This document shows, piece after piece, positions 11,926-24,613 of a DNA stretch of 64,000 nucleotides (positions are counted from its first letter, which is position 1; every line of letters starts with the position of its first letter). The notes below the pieces were generated by a model. It worked only from the letters and a program-made list of their open reading frames with translations. It was not told the origin of the DNA and did not search any database. Source of the DNA: Diplolepis rosae. Its lineage: Eukaryota; Arthropoda; Insecta; Hymenoptera; Diplolepididae. The stretch spans positions 744,001-808,000 of the forward strand of contig JAPYXD010000391.1 of assembly GCA_030998225.1 (NCBI GenBank). Direction: 5' to 3'. Position numbers and translations under genes: made by a program.

Positions 11926-12137
11926 CTCTCTAAATCTGAATCAGTAAAAATCTACTGATTATCAGTAATATTTGACTGATTTAAATAGATAAAAAGTGGT
12001 TACTTTGAATCAGTAAAATTTCACTGATTGCTTCAGTGAAAATTTACTGTTTAAAAGTGAAAAACATTTTTCACTGATTACTTTAGTTAACATTAACTGA
12101 TTTAACAGTGAAAAATATTTTTCACTAATGAATCAGT
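11926..12137. mobile_element. CTCTCTAAATC MITE, 3'-truncated copy
   Basis: It begins CTCTCTAAATCTGAATCAG and continues with the ATCAGT/ACTGAT interior, but the far inverted end is missing. The sequence decays into TTTATTTATTTATTT at about 12130-12150. Confidence 0.6.
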
Positions 12138-13225
12138 GATTTATTTATTTATTTATTTCGAATTTATTAAAAAGCAGGAAATCACGCGAAAATTTATGTA
12201 ATCAGGCAAGCGATAGAAAATCAGGAAATGTACTGATTAATCAGAAGTCTCGTTATCCTAATCTCACGCTTTAAAAATCTTCCCCGTCGAGCAAAAATCT
12301 TTTGATATAACCTTCTAAATCTTCATTAGAATTTTTTCTGTTGTAAATATTGAATGGAAATGTTATCTTTGTTGTAATTTTTTCCATTAAAGTAAAAAGT
12401 CAAATCATTAATCTGTCATTATAAATTACCCTTGTGTAATTCTCAGTAAGATCATTAAAAATTGCTATTTTTATTACTTACAATTGAAAGTTGAGTTAGA
12501 TACTAATGAATGTCACATTCGAGAGATAATGAATTTCATTAGTTGACTCGGGGGAAAAATGAACAGAGTCGAATAGGTCGATTACACAAAATTAATCATT
12601 AATCAGATTACGAATTAAAAATTATTATACTATATTATTTCTAAAATAAGTTCTCTTGAGTTTTTATCTGATTAAACCAATAAAGCAGCACTTAAGCAAA
12701 TGATATTTCCATTTCATGTAAATTGAATCAGATCTTTTTACTTGTGCTTTTTAACCCTTTTAGTCATATTTCCGCTATAGAAGACAAATCATGATGAATA
12801 CTCGCGCTCGATTTTTTTTATATCTATTAGAGCCATATTGCATTTTAAAAAATTAAAATTTAAAAGATATAACTTTTATGAAAAAATATTTTGGCGGGAA
12901 AATTGAATTTTGTATTTTTCATAAAAACGTTTTTGATGAATAAATGAAAATTATATAACTCTTATGAAAAAATTGCCAGAAGCTAATTTGTAGATCTTTT
13001 TTAAATGAAAAATTTTCTTCTTCAAAATTTTTTTCGTATTTCGCATAGATTCGTACAAAACGGAATTTTTCATTTTTTTTAGCGTTTTTTGGGATTAAAA
13101 CGAAAACTACTTATCCGATAAAAAATTGATCTGAAGTAAATTTGTATATCTTTTTGAAATGGACAATTTTGTCTCTAACATTTTTTCTGTACCTCGTATA
13201 GTTTTTTTGGAAATCAAAAGTCGGT

Positions 13226-13333
13226 CGTTTTGCGTGCGGAAAGTTGTTTTTCCCGCACTAGTATGAAAAATACAAACAAACTTGAAATTTTGCCACACTA
13301 GTGCGGGAAAATCAACTTTCCGCATGCAAAACG
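13226..13333. repeat. 37-bp inverted repeat hairpin (mini-MITE)
   Basis: The left arm at 13226-13262 begins CGTTTTGCGTGCGGAAAG and ends CCCGCACTAGT. The right arm at 13297-13333 is its reverse complement with about two mismatches. The loop is 34 bp. The unit is compact and GC-richer than its surroundings. Confidence 0.65.
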
Positions 13334-13942
13334 TAAGATAAGGCTAATTTTCGGTGTACGGCGGACAAACAAATATTTTTTAATGGTTTTCCAAAAATTG
13401 TGACTGAAAGAGTTAATCGGCCTCCTTCGATACGTTCACTCGGCTCATTAATCTCGCCTCCGCAGCAAGTTTCTCCCGCCTTTACGCACTTTTCTTCTGA
13501 CATGATTTTATCTCCCATTGCGAAAACATTAGCGTGGGAGAAAGACACAAGAGCTTCCGTTTCCGGTCGATATCGAGATTCGCCTCCACGTCTTGGTTTC
13601 TCTCTAGGGTTGTCGACCTCATTTCAACCCCCTTGCAAATCGAACGAGTCTCGTCGCGACGCCAAGGAAGGGTCACGCATGTGGGTTACACACATTTACA
13701 CGCACAGGAACGTAACGATCATTATCAAATCCCTCCACCGGAAAACCCTAATTAGTTCTCACAATTTGGACAGTATTTATTGATTAAATGTGTTCAAATT
13801 AAATCAACAAGCACTTTCTAACGTACCGTTTTGTTTTCTTTTATCTACATGATGTAATTACAGGTTTATAATTTATTTTTGGGGTCCTAAAAAGATATTT
13901 TTTATTATTTAGAGTTTATGATATATGCTTTCGGATTGTATA

Positions 13943-14423
13943 CACTGAGAAAAAGGGTTTGGGTGGATCAAATAAAATGATTTGTTTAAATGACTTTCTA
14001 TGATTTCAAAAAATGATTTATTTGAATTAAATAAATTTTTTTTTATTCAAACAAAGTATCTTTGAAGCAAATAAAAATTTATTCAAATCAAATTAGACCA
14101 AGTGATCAAATTCCTGCTCTCTCAATCTGAATCAGTAAAAATCTACTGATTATAAGTGAAATTTGACTGATTCAAATAGCTAAAAAGAGGTTACTGTGAA
14201 AATTAACTGATTTATCAGTGAGAAATATTTTTTCAACTGATGAATCAGTGAACATTAACTGATTTGACAGTGAAAAAGATCATTTTTACTGATTTTGTTT
14301 TTAAAAAAAATTTATTTAACCCAAAGATATTTTGTTTGAATCAAAAAAAGCCTTTGAAACCAAATTATTATCTTTCATTCAAGCAAATCTTTTTTATAAT
14401 TTTAAGAGAGAATGTTTTCAGTG
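13943..14423. mobile_element. CACTGAG palindromic MITE interrupted by a second MITE
   Basis: The left end is CACTGAGAAAAAGGGTTTG at 13943. The right part, with TTTGATTCAAACAAA-type words, resumes near 14292 and ends in a decayed CAGTG near 14423. Between about 14116 and 14291 lies a piece of the CTCTCTAAATC family. The order shows that the CAGT element inserted later. Confidence 0.55.
14116..14291. mobile_element. CTCTCTAAATC MITE nested in another MITE
   Basis: It starts CTCTCTCAATCTGAATCAG and carries the usual ATCAGT/ACTGAT interior. The far end is decayed. It lies within the CACTGAG element at 13943-14423. Confidence 0.5.
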
Positions 14424-15121
14424 GAAATAGTACGGGTTTTAATCAAATTTTATAGAGAAGCATGTTGACGCCCCTGTTCCATGTTTTTACGAATGCATAC
14501 ACGCATACACTTTAGTGCAACACCATGGCACATGCGCATTAAACTCAGTCGTAGCAAGCCCGGGAATCCACAGTAAAGTTCACGTTTTAACCCGAGTTCA
14601 TGTTCGGTCTCGCAAAATGGATATAGCCATGCTTTTATAGTCTGAAAAAAATATTCCAACTTGCAGTTTTTTAACAGCTTGTTTAAAAAATAATTAATTT
14701 ATCGTACCATAATTGTTAGTGTTGTAACGACTTTAACTTAATCCAACTGTATTAATTAATAACTAATAAAATAATTTGAATCGAATTTGTTACATGTATG
14801 GAGAAAAAATTTGGTTCATTGAACGAAATAGTTTCAGTCAATTTAGAGTGTTTTATTGGCTCGAGCAAATTTTTTAGTTGAATCTAATAAATACTTCAAA
14901 TTTGTTAAAAGTTACTAAAATATTTGGTTAGATAAAAAAAAGAATTTAGTTCAAACAAGTTCTACAAACCAAATAATTTTGTTGATTCATGCAAATATTT
15001 TTAAGAGTGTGTGGGCATATTTTTTCTTGGATAAAAGTTTGTTCGGATGTTTAAAATAATTTTAAAAAATTATTTCGAGAAGATAACTATTCTTTTTGAA
15101 ATTTAAAATTGTAGGAAACTA

Positions 15122-15599
15122 CTCTCTAAATCGGAATTTGTCAAATTTTTACTAATTGAATAAGTAAGTTGCCTTTACACTGATTCATCAGTGAAAAAAT
15201 ATTTCACACTGTTAAATCAGTCAAATTTCATTGATTGAATCAGTGAAAAAATATTTCATACTGTTAAATCAGTCAATTTTCATTGATTGAATCAGTGAAA
15301 AAATATTTTCCGCTGTTAAATCAGTCAATTTTCATTGATTGAATCAGTGATAAAATATTTTACTGTTAAATCAGTCAATTTTCATTGACTGAATCAGTGA
15401 AAAAATATTTTCCGCTGTTAAATCAGTCAATTTTTATTGATTGAATCAGTGAAAAAATATTTTCCGCTGTTAAATCAGTTGATTTTCACTTAAATATTCA
15501 ATGAAATTTGACTGATTTACAGTAACCTCTTTTTAGCTATTTTAAAGAGTCTAATTTCACTGATAATCAGTCGAATTTAACTGATTCAGATTTAGAGAG
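15122..15599. mobile_element. CTCTCTAAATC MITE with internal 52-bp tandem array
   Basis: It is complete, with TA at 15120-15121 and 15600-15601 and ends CTCTCTAAATCGG and TTTAGAGAG. The centre repeats a unit beginning GTTAAATCAGTCAATTTTCA about six times, from about 15210 to 15470, with a period near 52 bp. Confidence 0.7.
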
Positions 15600-16160
15600 T
15601 ACTGATTAAAATAGAGCGAAGCCGTTTACCAATTGCTTGAGTAAGAATTTCTATTAGTAAGCAGTAGTTTTTTCCTAATTGTTAGTCAAATTCTACTAAT
15701 TTAATTAGTAATCGTTTATTTTTGATGAGGTGTTAATGGAAATAATTTGTTTTAAGGTTCATTTAATAACGAAATTAGTTCACAGAAATATGAGTAATAC
15801 TAATTGAATTTGTAGGAATTCACTTAGAGTCAGTAGAAAGCTACCAATATTTTTTTATTAAAAGATTATAGGAATTAAAATACTTACTTTTAATTAAAAA
15901 AACAATATTGTACGAGTAAACATCTGTGTAATACAGATATTGAAATTTTCAATCAGTAGTTTTCTTACAAATTTGTCCAATGGTCAATTTTAATATCCAT
16001 ATTAGTTTATTGAGCAAAATCAGTAAATATCAACTAATTTAATAGTCAAAAATAAATCACTGAATAAAATTAGTAAAAATCAGAAAGCTTATCCCTGTTT
16101 GAAGAATAAAAATATTGTACAAGTTAAAATCTGTATAGTACCCAGAATAATATATATATA

Positions 16161-16432
16161 CTCTCTAAATCTCAATCAGTCAAATTTTCACTGATTGAAT
16201 CAGTGATTTGCCTTTTCACTGAATCATCATTATAAACAATATTTTTCACTGTTAATCAGTTAATTTTCACTGTTTAATTAGTGAAAACAATATTTTTCAC
16301 TGTTAAATCAGTTACTTTTCACTGAAGTAATCAGTGAAATTTGACTGATTCGCAGTAATCTCTTTTTAGCTATTTGAATCAGTCAAATTTCACTGATAAT
16401 CAGTAGATTTTGACTGATTCAGATTTAGATAA
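16161..16432. mobile_element. CTCTCTAAATC MITE copy
   Basis: TA at 16159-16160 is followed by CTCTCTAAATCTCAATCAG. The right end, GATTTAGATAATA, is mutated from the family GATTTAGAGAGTA. The interior contains the family segment TCTTTTTAGCTATTTGAATC. Confidence 0.6.
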
Positions 16433-17483
16433 TATAGAAAATCTTCATTTCAACCTGAAGCTTTTTTCTTCTAATTTTTTTAGTCTCATTTTTAGCTATA
16501 TCAGTTAAATAATTCAGATTTGCGACAAAATTAGTTAAAATCATCATATTCAATAATTAAAAATAAATTAGCAAAAAACAAGTCAGTCAGAATTAATTAA
16601 TTCAATAAAAACTGTCAATTAAAATAAAGAAAACCTCGTATGCAAATAAAGTAACGATTAGGAATTATATTGTATTGCGTACTTACAGTTCTGAACGTTA
16701 ATTTAACGATAAAAAATATTTTTTTAAAAAAATGAAATGATTGGTTTTTGCTCAAGTCGTTTAATTAACTTTCAGAACTCCTAAGTACATTATTGTAACC
16801 AGTCCAATACATATAGTAACTCGGATAGAACTAAGAATATTAAACAAGCATATTTATAAATTTATAATCAAGCAAGTTTTCCTTATAGGAGGAAAATTAG
16901 AAAAAATAAACCTAAGCATGACAAATCCATTAAAGTTGTTTACAAAAAATTCTGCTAGTAACGATTGGTCATGACTTCTCTGTCCGAATTAATTGTAAAA
17001 GGAAGGAAATCGAAGAAAATAAATTAGATTTGAATGAGTGGGTGAGGCTAATGTAGGATGTAAATATTATGAATTAAAATAGGCTATGGTTGTGTAGCCC
17101 GAGTCTAATTATAGTAAATCTTTGGAGTTTGATATAGAAATGCAGTAAGGATAAGCCAGTAGCCCAGACTAATGTGACGCGTGCCTGCAATACCCTTTTC
17201 TTGCTCTATTCTCGTCTTGTGTCGAGTAAAAATTGCAAGATCACATGGTCAATTTTTTGGGTCTTTGCCAACTTCTGCGTCGTTCTCGAGGGCTTCAACT
17301 TAAATCTTTTGCAGCTAAACTTAGGACGCTCTCGTATCACAAGTCTGCATCTCATAAAACGTCCATGTCTGCTTAATCCTATTTACCAAATTCTTCTGGC
17401 TTTATTTTACTTTTGTGAAGCTTACAACCTTTTTTCGTCCATAAAGGGAAATTAAATCGTCTTTTCACTCGTTCAAGTAAACT

Positions 17484-18782
17484 GAAATCAGTGAAAATGG
17501 TCTTTTTCACTGACAAATCAGTTAATTTTCACTGATTCATCAGTGGAAAAAATATTTTGCACTGTTGAATCAGTTAATTTTCGCTAAAGCAATCAGTTAA
17601 ATTTGACTGATTAACACTACCCCTTTTTAGCTATTTGAATCAGTCAAATTTCACTTATAATCAGTAAATTTGCCCTTTTACTAGTTTATCAGTGAAAATG
17701 ATCTTTTTCACTGTCAAATCAGTTAATTTTCACTGATTAATCAGTGGAAAAAATGTTTTGCACTGTTGAATCAGTTAATTTTCACTAAAGCAATCAGTTA
17801 AATTTGGCTGATTAACAGTAACCTCTTTTTAACTATTTAAATCAGTCAAATTTCACTTGTAATCTGTAGATTTGCCCTTTTACTAGTTCATCAGTGAAAA
17901 TGATTTTTTTCACTGTCAAATCAGTTAATTTTCACTGATTCATCAGTGGAAAAAATATTTTTCACTGTTAAATCAGTTAATTTTCACCAAAGTAATCAGT
18001 TAAATTCGACTGATTAAGAGTAACCTCTTTTTAGCTATTTGAATCAGTCAAATTTCACTTATAATCAGTATATTTGCCCTTTTACTAGTTCATCAGTGAA
18101 AATGATCTTTTTCATTGTCAAATCAGTTAATTTTCACTCATTCATCAGTGGAATAAATATTTTCCACTGTTAAATCAGTTAATTTTCACTCATTCATCAG
18201 TGGAATAAATATTTTCCACTGTTAAATCAGTTAATTTTCACTAAAGTAATCAGTTAAATTCGACTGATTAAGAGTAACCTCTCTTTAGCTATTTGAATCA
18301 GTCAAATTTCACTTATAATCAGTATATTTGCCCTTTTACTACTTCATCAGTGAAAATGATCTTTTTCACTGTCAAATCAGTTAATTTTCACTCATTCATC
18401 AGTGGAATAAATATTTTCCACTGTTAAATCAGTTAATTTTCACTAAAGTAATCAGTTAAATTCGACTGATTAAGAGTAACCTCTTTTTAGCTATTTGAAT
18501 CAGTCAAATTTAACTTATAATCAGTAGATTTGCCCTTTTACTAGTTCATCTGTGAAAATGATCTTTTTCACTGTCAAATCAGTTAATTTTCACTGATTCA
18601 TCAGTGATTTGTTCTTGTACTAGTTCATCAGTGAAAATGATCTTTTTCACTGTCAAATCAGTTGATTTTCACTAAAGTAATCAGTGAATTTTTTCTGATT
18701 AACAGTAACATTTTTTTAGCTATTTGAATCAGTGAAATTTCACTTATAATTAGTAGATTTTATCTGATTCAGATTTAGAGAG
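17484..18782. repeat. 201-bp satellite derived from the CTCTCTAAATC MITE
   Basis: About five to six tandem units contain TTTGCCCTTTTACTAGTT at about 17671, 17873, 18074, 18328 and 18530. Spacing is near 201 bp except for one 254-bp unit with an internal roughly 50-bp duplication. The right end is the family terminus TTTAGAGAG plus TA (18783-18784); the left family terminus is missing. It is an expansion of a MITE interior into a satellite. Confidence 0.65.
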
Positions 18783-20564
18783 TACTTATTTTATCCAGTA
18801 ACTCATTCATGGTTATTCAACCAATTTTACGAGTCAAAAGCTGGGAACAGATAAAATCCCACTGAATAAAATCAGTAAAACATCTACAGATTTAAATAAA
18901 GATAAAACGAAATACAAGTAACTTTAATTACTGTGAATTGTATTTTTTTACATAATTTCAAAATTATTCAACTATTTTTCTCATTTCAATCAGTAGGTGT
19001 TGCTAACTTTATTCAGTGACTCATTTCTAGCTGTTCAATGAATTGACTTGGATTGATATGACAGTGAATTTTACTCTATATTGACAAAATAGATTCACTG
19101 AATAAAATTGTATTAAAAAACTGCTGATTAAAATTAAATGAGTAAAGTCGATATTATTTAAAAAATTAAAAGACTGGATGATTAGGAATGCAAGAATGAT
19201 TTATGGTTTTCTTTTACTTTACTCGAGTTTACAATCTTTTCGAACATAAATTAAAATTAAAAGTGCTTTGTCATATTCAAATATTTTTTATTTTAATTAA
19301 TTATAAGTTCATTTTGAATGCAAATGTGTCAGAATTTTTAAGACTCAAAATTAATAACATTCGGGATTTCTCATATTTTGAGGAATACAATTATAATAAT
19401 TTAATAACAATTAGCCTATAAATTAAAACGCATAGTTTAAAATGTCTTAGACGTCACTCTTTCGTCATTCATGTGTGTCAATCAAAAGCTCCTTCGACCA
19501 TAAATTGATCTTTGCACACCTGCTTGAGCAGAAGCTTTTAAAAATATATGACTACGTCATCTGTTTCGTCACCAAATGAGGAACATCATCACTTAATAAC
19601 TTGGAATTCACGATTTTTAAAATAGCTGAGAAGTTTTTTACGTAATACAGCCTTCTGGATAAATCATCTGACTTCCTCTCCTCTCTTCTTTATTGTACCA
19701 CTTTTATGGTATTTCAAAATTAAATTTTAACACGTAATACAAAATATCATGTATCATTCATTCAGATATTTGCACAGTAATGATATTTTTGTACTGAAAA
19801 ATTTCTGGAAAGTGAAATGAAATATGGTTGTTTTAAAAATAAGAGATGTACTCAGAGTGATCTTCTATTTATACTTTCAAGAAATAAAATTATAATCGAT
19901 TCTAATGATAGATTTTCAGGATATAAACTTTCTTAAATGAAATCAGTAATTCTTTACTAATTTTGTTCAGTGACTCAATTTTATTTTATAATCAGTTAAT
20001 CGCGTCATATTCACTAAAAAAATCTTCAAAAAAGATTGAAATGATATGCTATTCATAAGCTATAAAATTTTTTTTTACTGAATAGAATTAGTAAAAAATT
20101 AACAGAATGAAATTGAGAGTGAACGAAATATAAATAACTTTGTTTAATATCTGGAAATATTATTTTTGTTTACATATTTTTTAATTTAACTATTCTTTCT
20201 TCCAATCAGTAGTTTTTACTAATTTCATCTGGTAACTCATTTCTAATTATTAAATCAGTTCTTCGAGTCTTATTCACTGAAAAATATTCAAAAAGCTGAA
20301 AATGAGGTGCAATTCTAAAGATAGAAAAATAAATTATCTGTAATAAATTAGTAAAAAATCTACAGATTGAATCAGTAGTTTCTACTCATTTTGTTCAGTG
20401 ACTCATTTATATTTATTCAATTAGTTAACTTCAATTCATTTCACAGTGAATTCGACTCAATGAAATAAAATTGAGAGAAAGGAGTCTATAAATACAATTA
20501 GTAATAAACTGCTAATTAAAGTGAAGAATATAGTTAAAAATACAAGAACATAATAGTAATTATA

Positions 20565-20836
20565 CTCTCTAAATCGGAATCAGTTAAATTTTCACTGATT
20601 GAATCAGTGATTTGCCTTTTCACTGATTAATCAGTGAAAAAATATTTTTCACTGTTAAATCAGTTAATTTTCACTGATTCATCAGTGGAAAAACTATTTT
20701 TCACTGTCAAATCAGTCAATTTTCACTGAGATAATCAGTGAAATTTGACTGATTTACAGTAACCTCTTTTTAGCTATTTGAATCAGTAAAATTTCACTGA
20801 TAATCAGTAGATTTTGACTGATTCAAATTTAGAGAG
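20565..20836. mobile_element. CTCTCTAAATC MITE, complete copy
   Basis: TA stands at 20563-20564 and 20837-20838. The ends are CTCTCTAAATCGGAATCAG and its complement. The 272-bp unit has the canonical interior, including CCTCTTTTTAGCTATTTG. It is a good reference copy for the family. Confidence 0.7.
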
Positions 20837-23800
20837 TAGACTAGAATGTACTACAAGGTAAAGAGTGGATTAAAAATCAAAGACTGAGCATCTCCTGAAA
20901 GTAACAAAAGATGTACATATTTTCATGACACGTGCCTTGTATTTCAACGGTTATTTTTATAATTTGATTAGTAAGCATTCTTTAATGATTAGGTGTTCGG
21001 CATGAACTTATAAATGCACATAAAGGACACGTGTCAATGGCGCGTGTATATTCCTCTGAAAAAGGATACACGTGCCACTTTTCCTCTAACGACATTCTTT
21101 CTTGATGTTATCCTTCAGTTATCCTTCAAAGATAGGTATTAGCATCCAAAATAATTAAATCAAAGATAAAATGAAGCTAGACAGAAAATAAGTTTCCTTT
21201 ATACAAATATTGCGAATCTTTTTTTCTATTTCATTTATTTCACTCATATTTTACAAGTTTTACTCAAATAATTCTTTATTAATGGTATTTTTAAACAAAA
21301 ATTCCATTCAAACCTTTGATCCAAGGTTAATTACTAGAAAAATTGTGTTAAATTCTTTGTGCAGTAATTTATTAAAAATTTTGCATCAATTAACTTTTCC
21401 TGATGCAATCATTGTTTACCAAACAACATTCCAAAGCAAGGTCACAAGAAAGATTTTCTTTGCAAAGGTATTTGTTAAACGGAATTTTCTGAGTTATCGT
21501 ATTTTTTCCAGTTCAGTCTCCAGTAAATCCCTTTTAGTTATCTTGGAAATCAAGAATCCCTGTTATCAAGTGTTAATTTCTTGAGACAAAAGACGTGAGC
21601 TCGTAATCTCCTTCGAATTCCTCAACGCAAAATATATCAACTTGTATCTAGTTTATAATCGTGAGATATTTCTCTATTTTATCGAGACTGTTCTAGAATA
21701 GTTTTATGATTTTCTAATCAACAGAGAAACAAAGGCTTAATTTTATTTAATCACCTCGGCAATAGTTTCGGATTGGGATTCAATCCGATCGAATCAGAAC
21801 TATCCTGAACCAATCAGAAAAACATTTTGGGTCTCATTCGATACAAATCGGTTAAATATCAATCCGACTTTATCCGATTCATTTTAGTTCAATCCGAATT
21901 AATCCGAATCGGAAAGATTCGGATTAAAGTCTCGGATTGAAGTGAATTGAATTTTATTGATTCATATTGATTTTTAATCAATTTGCATCGAACGAGATTC
22001 AGAAAGTTTTACGGATTGATTCGGAAATACATTTCAGATTCGTTCGAATTGAATTCCAATCGGAAACTTTCGTCAGGGCATCTTTAAGTTTCATTCGTTT
22101 AGATTTTTCTGTCTTAAAATTCTAAATATTTAGTCTATGACGAATCCAACGGATTCTTTGGAACTACCACAATAATTTTAAAAATAAAGGGATAAAATAA
22201 AACTCTTTATTCCCATTTCTTACTCTTTGTTGCGGAATTCTTCCCACCACAAATATTCTTGATCCGTCTTTTTTTATGTAAACACGTGAATTGAATTTTG
22301 TCATTGAAACTATGTAATGAAAATTTTGCCAGAATGAATATGAAAGCGTGCCGGTAACTGCCACCTTGACATTTTCCCTGGCCCTATTCATGAAGCACAA
22401 AGGGCTAATTTAGTCTTGATTGCCCTCTTTGCTTATCCCATCCATTTTTAATGACCGCAAATCAAACACGTCCGTTGTAATGATTACATACGCATGCAGA
22501 AAACACAAATTATCTTCATCAAAAAAGCTAAGAATTGTGAACGAAATTCTTCAGGGAAAATTTCTTTACAAATATTTAGCATTTACCAAAGGGATTTAAA
22601 AAATTTTGATTTTTCGAAAAATGGCAGATGTTGAAATTCAAAGTTGTTTATTCGACCAAAACTTCACTCACATTTTTGGCTATAAAAAAAAAATAATCGT
22701 CCAAAAAAAAAATCCTTCCTCCATCCGGAGGACAATTATATATATCAGGCAAGGCATAAACTTATGAAAATAATAAATTTCCTAATGGCGCCAGATTCTA
22801 ACTTCGCGATTTCCCATTGTCAATACACGAAAGAAAAAAATATTATCTAAATTAATTAGTGCATTTGAATAAACAATGTTATATAATTTCTATGGCTGTT
22901 CAAAAATATTCATATCAGATTTTTTTCTAATTAGTTATAGTTTTAAAAATTACAAAGTTAAAATTTTCCGCGACTGGTACGTAAACAATTTTCACCTTTT
23001 GTTACCTTGCCTCTCACGAATTGCAGGCAACTTCAAAGTCCGGTCGCTAAACTGCAGTTTAACCTAAATTAATAATAAAAATCCTTAGACCAAAAACGAA
23101 GCTCAAAAAGAATCTCTGGGTCGAATTCCAACGATAACCGATAACCACTTGTTAATTTGGCTCACGGACGTCGACCTTCCGAAAACGTGAACTTGGCCCA
23201 GTCTTCAGTGATGTCTTGAGTTTTCCTTCCGGTTTGAGTCGTCATAAATTACAAATATTTGATTGGTAAATTTTGTCCGATTTTTCGTAAACAGTGCCTG
23301 AATCACGGATTCAGTATGCATAACAGTGACGAGAATATAAGTTACTTCGTATCTGGAAAGCTTTCTTTCAGAGAAAGTAAGAGTGGAACGCAGTTTGCCA
23401 AGAATACCAAGGCAATATGTGTCGAAACAAAACCAGACGTCCTCCATTCGCTTCTGAGTCTGAGGTTTGAATTCTGAACAGACTTTTAACAAGGCGGGAA
23501 ATTGTGCGTTGTTTTATTTCCAACTGCGAAATCGATTTCGACTCTTGCAACACAAAGCAAAGCAAGGGGCGAAGATTTTTGTTTCAAGTTCAAACCTTGG
23601 AATCAAGGTTATGACACCATTCTCATCAACTCCAAACAAAATTATTATTCTATTTTGACTCAAAACAGTCCACTTTTGAGTTCAAATTTATTGCATAACC
23701 TCCTATCTAATATTTCTTCCCAGGAAAAAATATTTGGACCAATTTTCAATCATAAGATAAATAATTTGTAATTTTTAATTTCGTTAAAAGGGACGAGAGA

Positions 23801-23849
23801 TAATTGTGCAAAATTAAGATGAATGCAATATTTTTATAGGCACTATGAC

Positions 23850-24275
23850 TAGGATTGTAGAGTTTCATGAAACTTTGGAAAAATGAAACGTTTCAAAGTT
23901 TCAAGCATAATGGCGGGGAAATTAAAAATAATTGAATTTTTAAAATTCATAAATAAATTGCATAAATAATCAAATAAATAACTAATTTATATAGAAAATT
24001 TGAATAAATAAATAAAAATCACGTGAGTCAAATGTAAATTATTTAGTATTTTATTTTTTTAAATTTATTGTCTTAGAATTAATTTGTGCTTCTGGCGACC
24101 CATTTTCAAAAAACTTTTTATTATACTTAAAACGCAAAATATTAAGTCGACATACGATTCAAATAATATAACCTCAACCTGGCATGAGTGCGCATGGGCA
24201 TTCATGTTTCTGAAACTTTGCGAATGTTTCATGAAACTTTGGTCCATGAAACGTTTCATGGACTTATATCCCTAA
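23850..24275. mobile_element. Inverted-repeat MITE with GTTTCATGAAAC ends
   Basis: The left end reads TAGGATTGTAGAGTTTCATG, and the right end in complement reads TAGGGATATAAGTCCATGAAAC. GAAACGTTTCA and GTTTCATGAAAC palindromes lie at both ends. No transposase ORF is present. It is possibly hAT-like, but no target duplication was fixed. Confidence 0.45.
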
Positions 24276-24398
24276 CTATGGCCAATCAATAAAGTTCACG
24301 TATCAAAATATCAAATAGTAATTCAATTTTTTATTAAAATAGAAAATTAACCTTTCCCGTGAATGGAATTTCTTGGATTTGTAGATAAACAATGTATA

Positions 24399-24440
24399 TA
24401 TAAACTGTGAGACTTTATCCCGGTACCTTATCGTTAGTCA
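24399..24440 (+). promoter_or_regulatory. Possible proximal TATA/initiator promoter
   Basis: TATAAA at 24399-24404 precedes a TTAGTCAGAC stretch near 24434-24443 that resembles an initiator. The spacing of about 37-41 bases is longer than ideal. It would give an alternative unspliced pinocchio leader of about 175 bases before the ATG at 24614. Confidence 0.3.
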
Positions 24441-24613
24441 GACGGCTTTTTGTGTGACGTATAAACTCGTGGGTTCCCCTGAAGCCGGTTTATCAGTCGT
24501 TCTCCGGAAAAGTGGAAGAAAAAGTTTATCTGGTAGGAGAAGAGGTGGAATTCTGGGATTGACGATTTACAATAGCCTCTCTTTCTGTTTCAGTTGCCAA
24601 TTATCACGGAAAC

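Larger units (their letters stand above)
9512..24593 (+). other. Probable first intron of pinocchio, repeat-filled
   Basis: No supported coding region is present. The stretch holds most copies of the CTCTCTAAATC MITE family and its satellite expansions, one tRNA-derived SINE, several hairpins, a hAT-like element and two GC-rich islands (11284-11400 and 13400-13750). ORFs near 13.4, 17.2, 21.2 and 23.3 kb lack recognisable domains or splice support. Confidence 0.45.

Noticed and set aside
13400..13783. 127-codon ORF in a GC-richer stretch
   Set aside because: Both strands are open over part of it, no domain is recognised and it starts with GTG or ATG in poor context. It is more likely regulatory DNA or a repeat fragment.
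17484..18782. CRISPR array
   Set aside because: The units are long, divergent, without unique spacers, and the genome is animal. It is a MITE-derived satellite.
21770..22080. AATCCGA/TCGGATT-rich stretch as an element
   Set aside because: Many short complementary words (TTCGGATTG, CAATCCGA) occur, but no consistent ends or target duplication could be set.
23205..23658. Overlapping ORFs of 63-95 codons on both strands
   Set aside because: They shadow each other and none shows a domain, splice support or a good start context.
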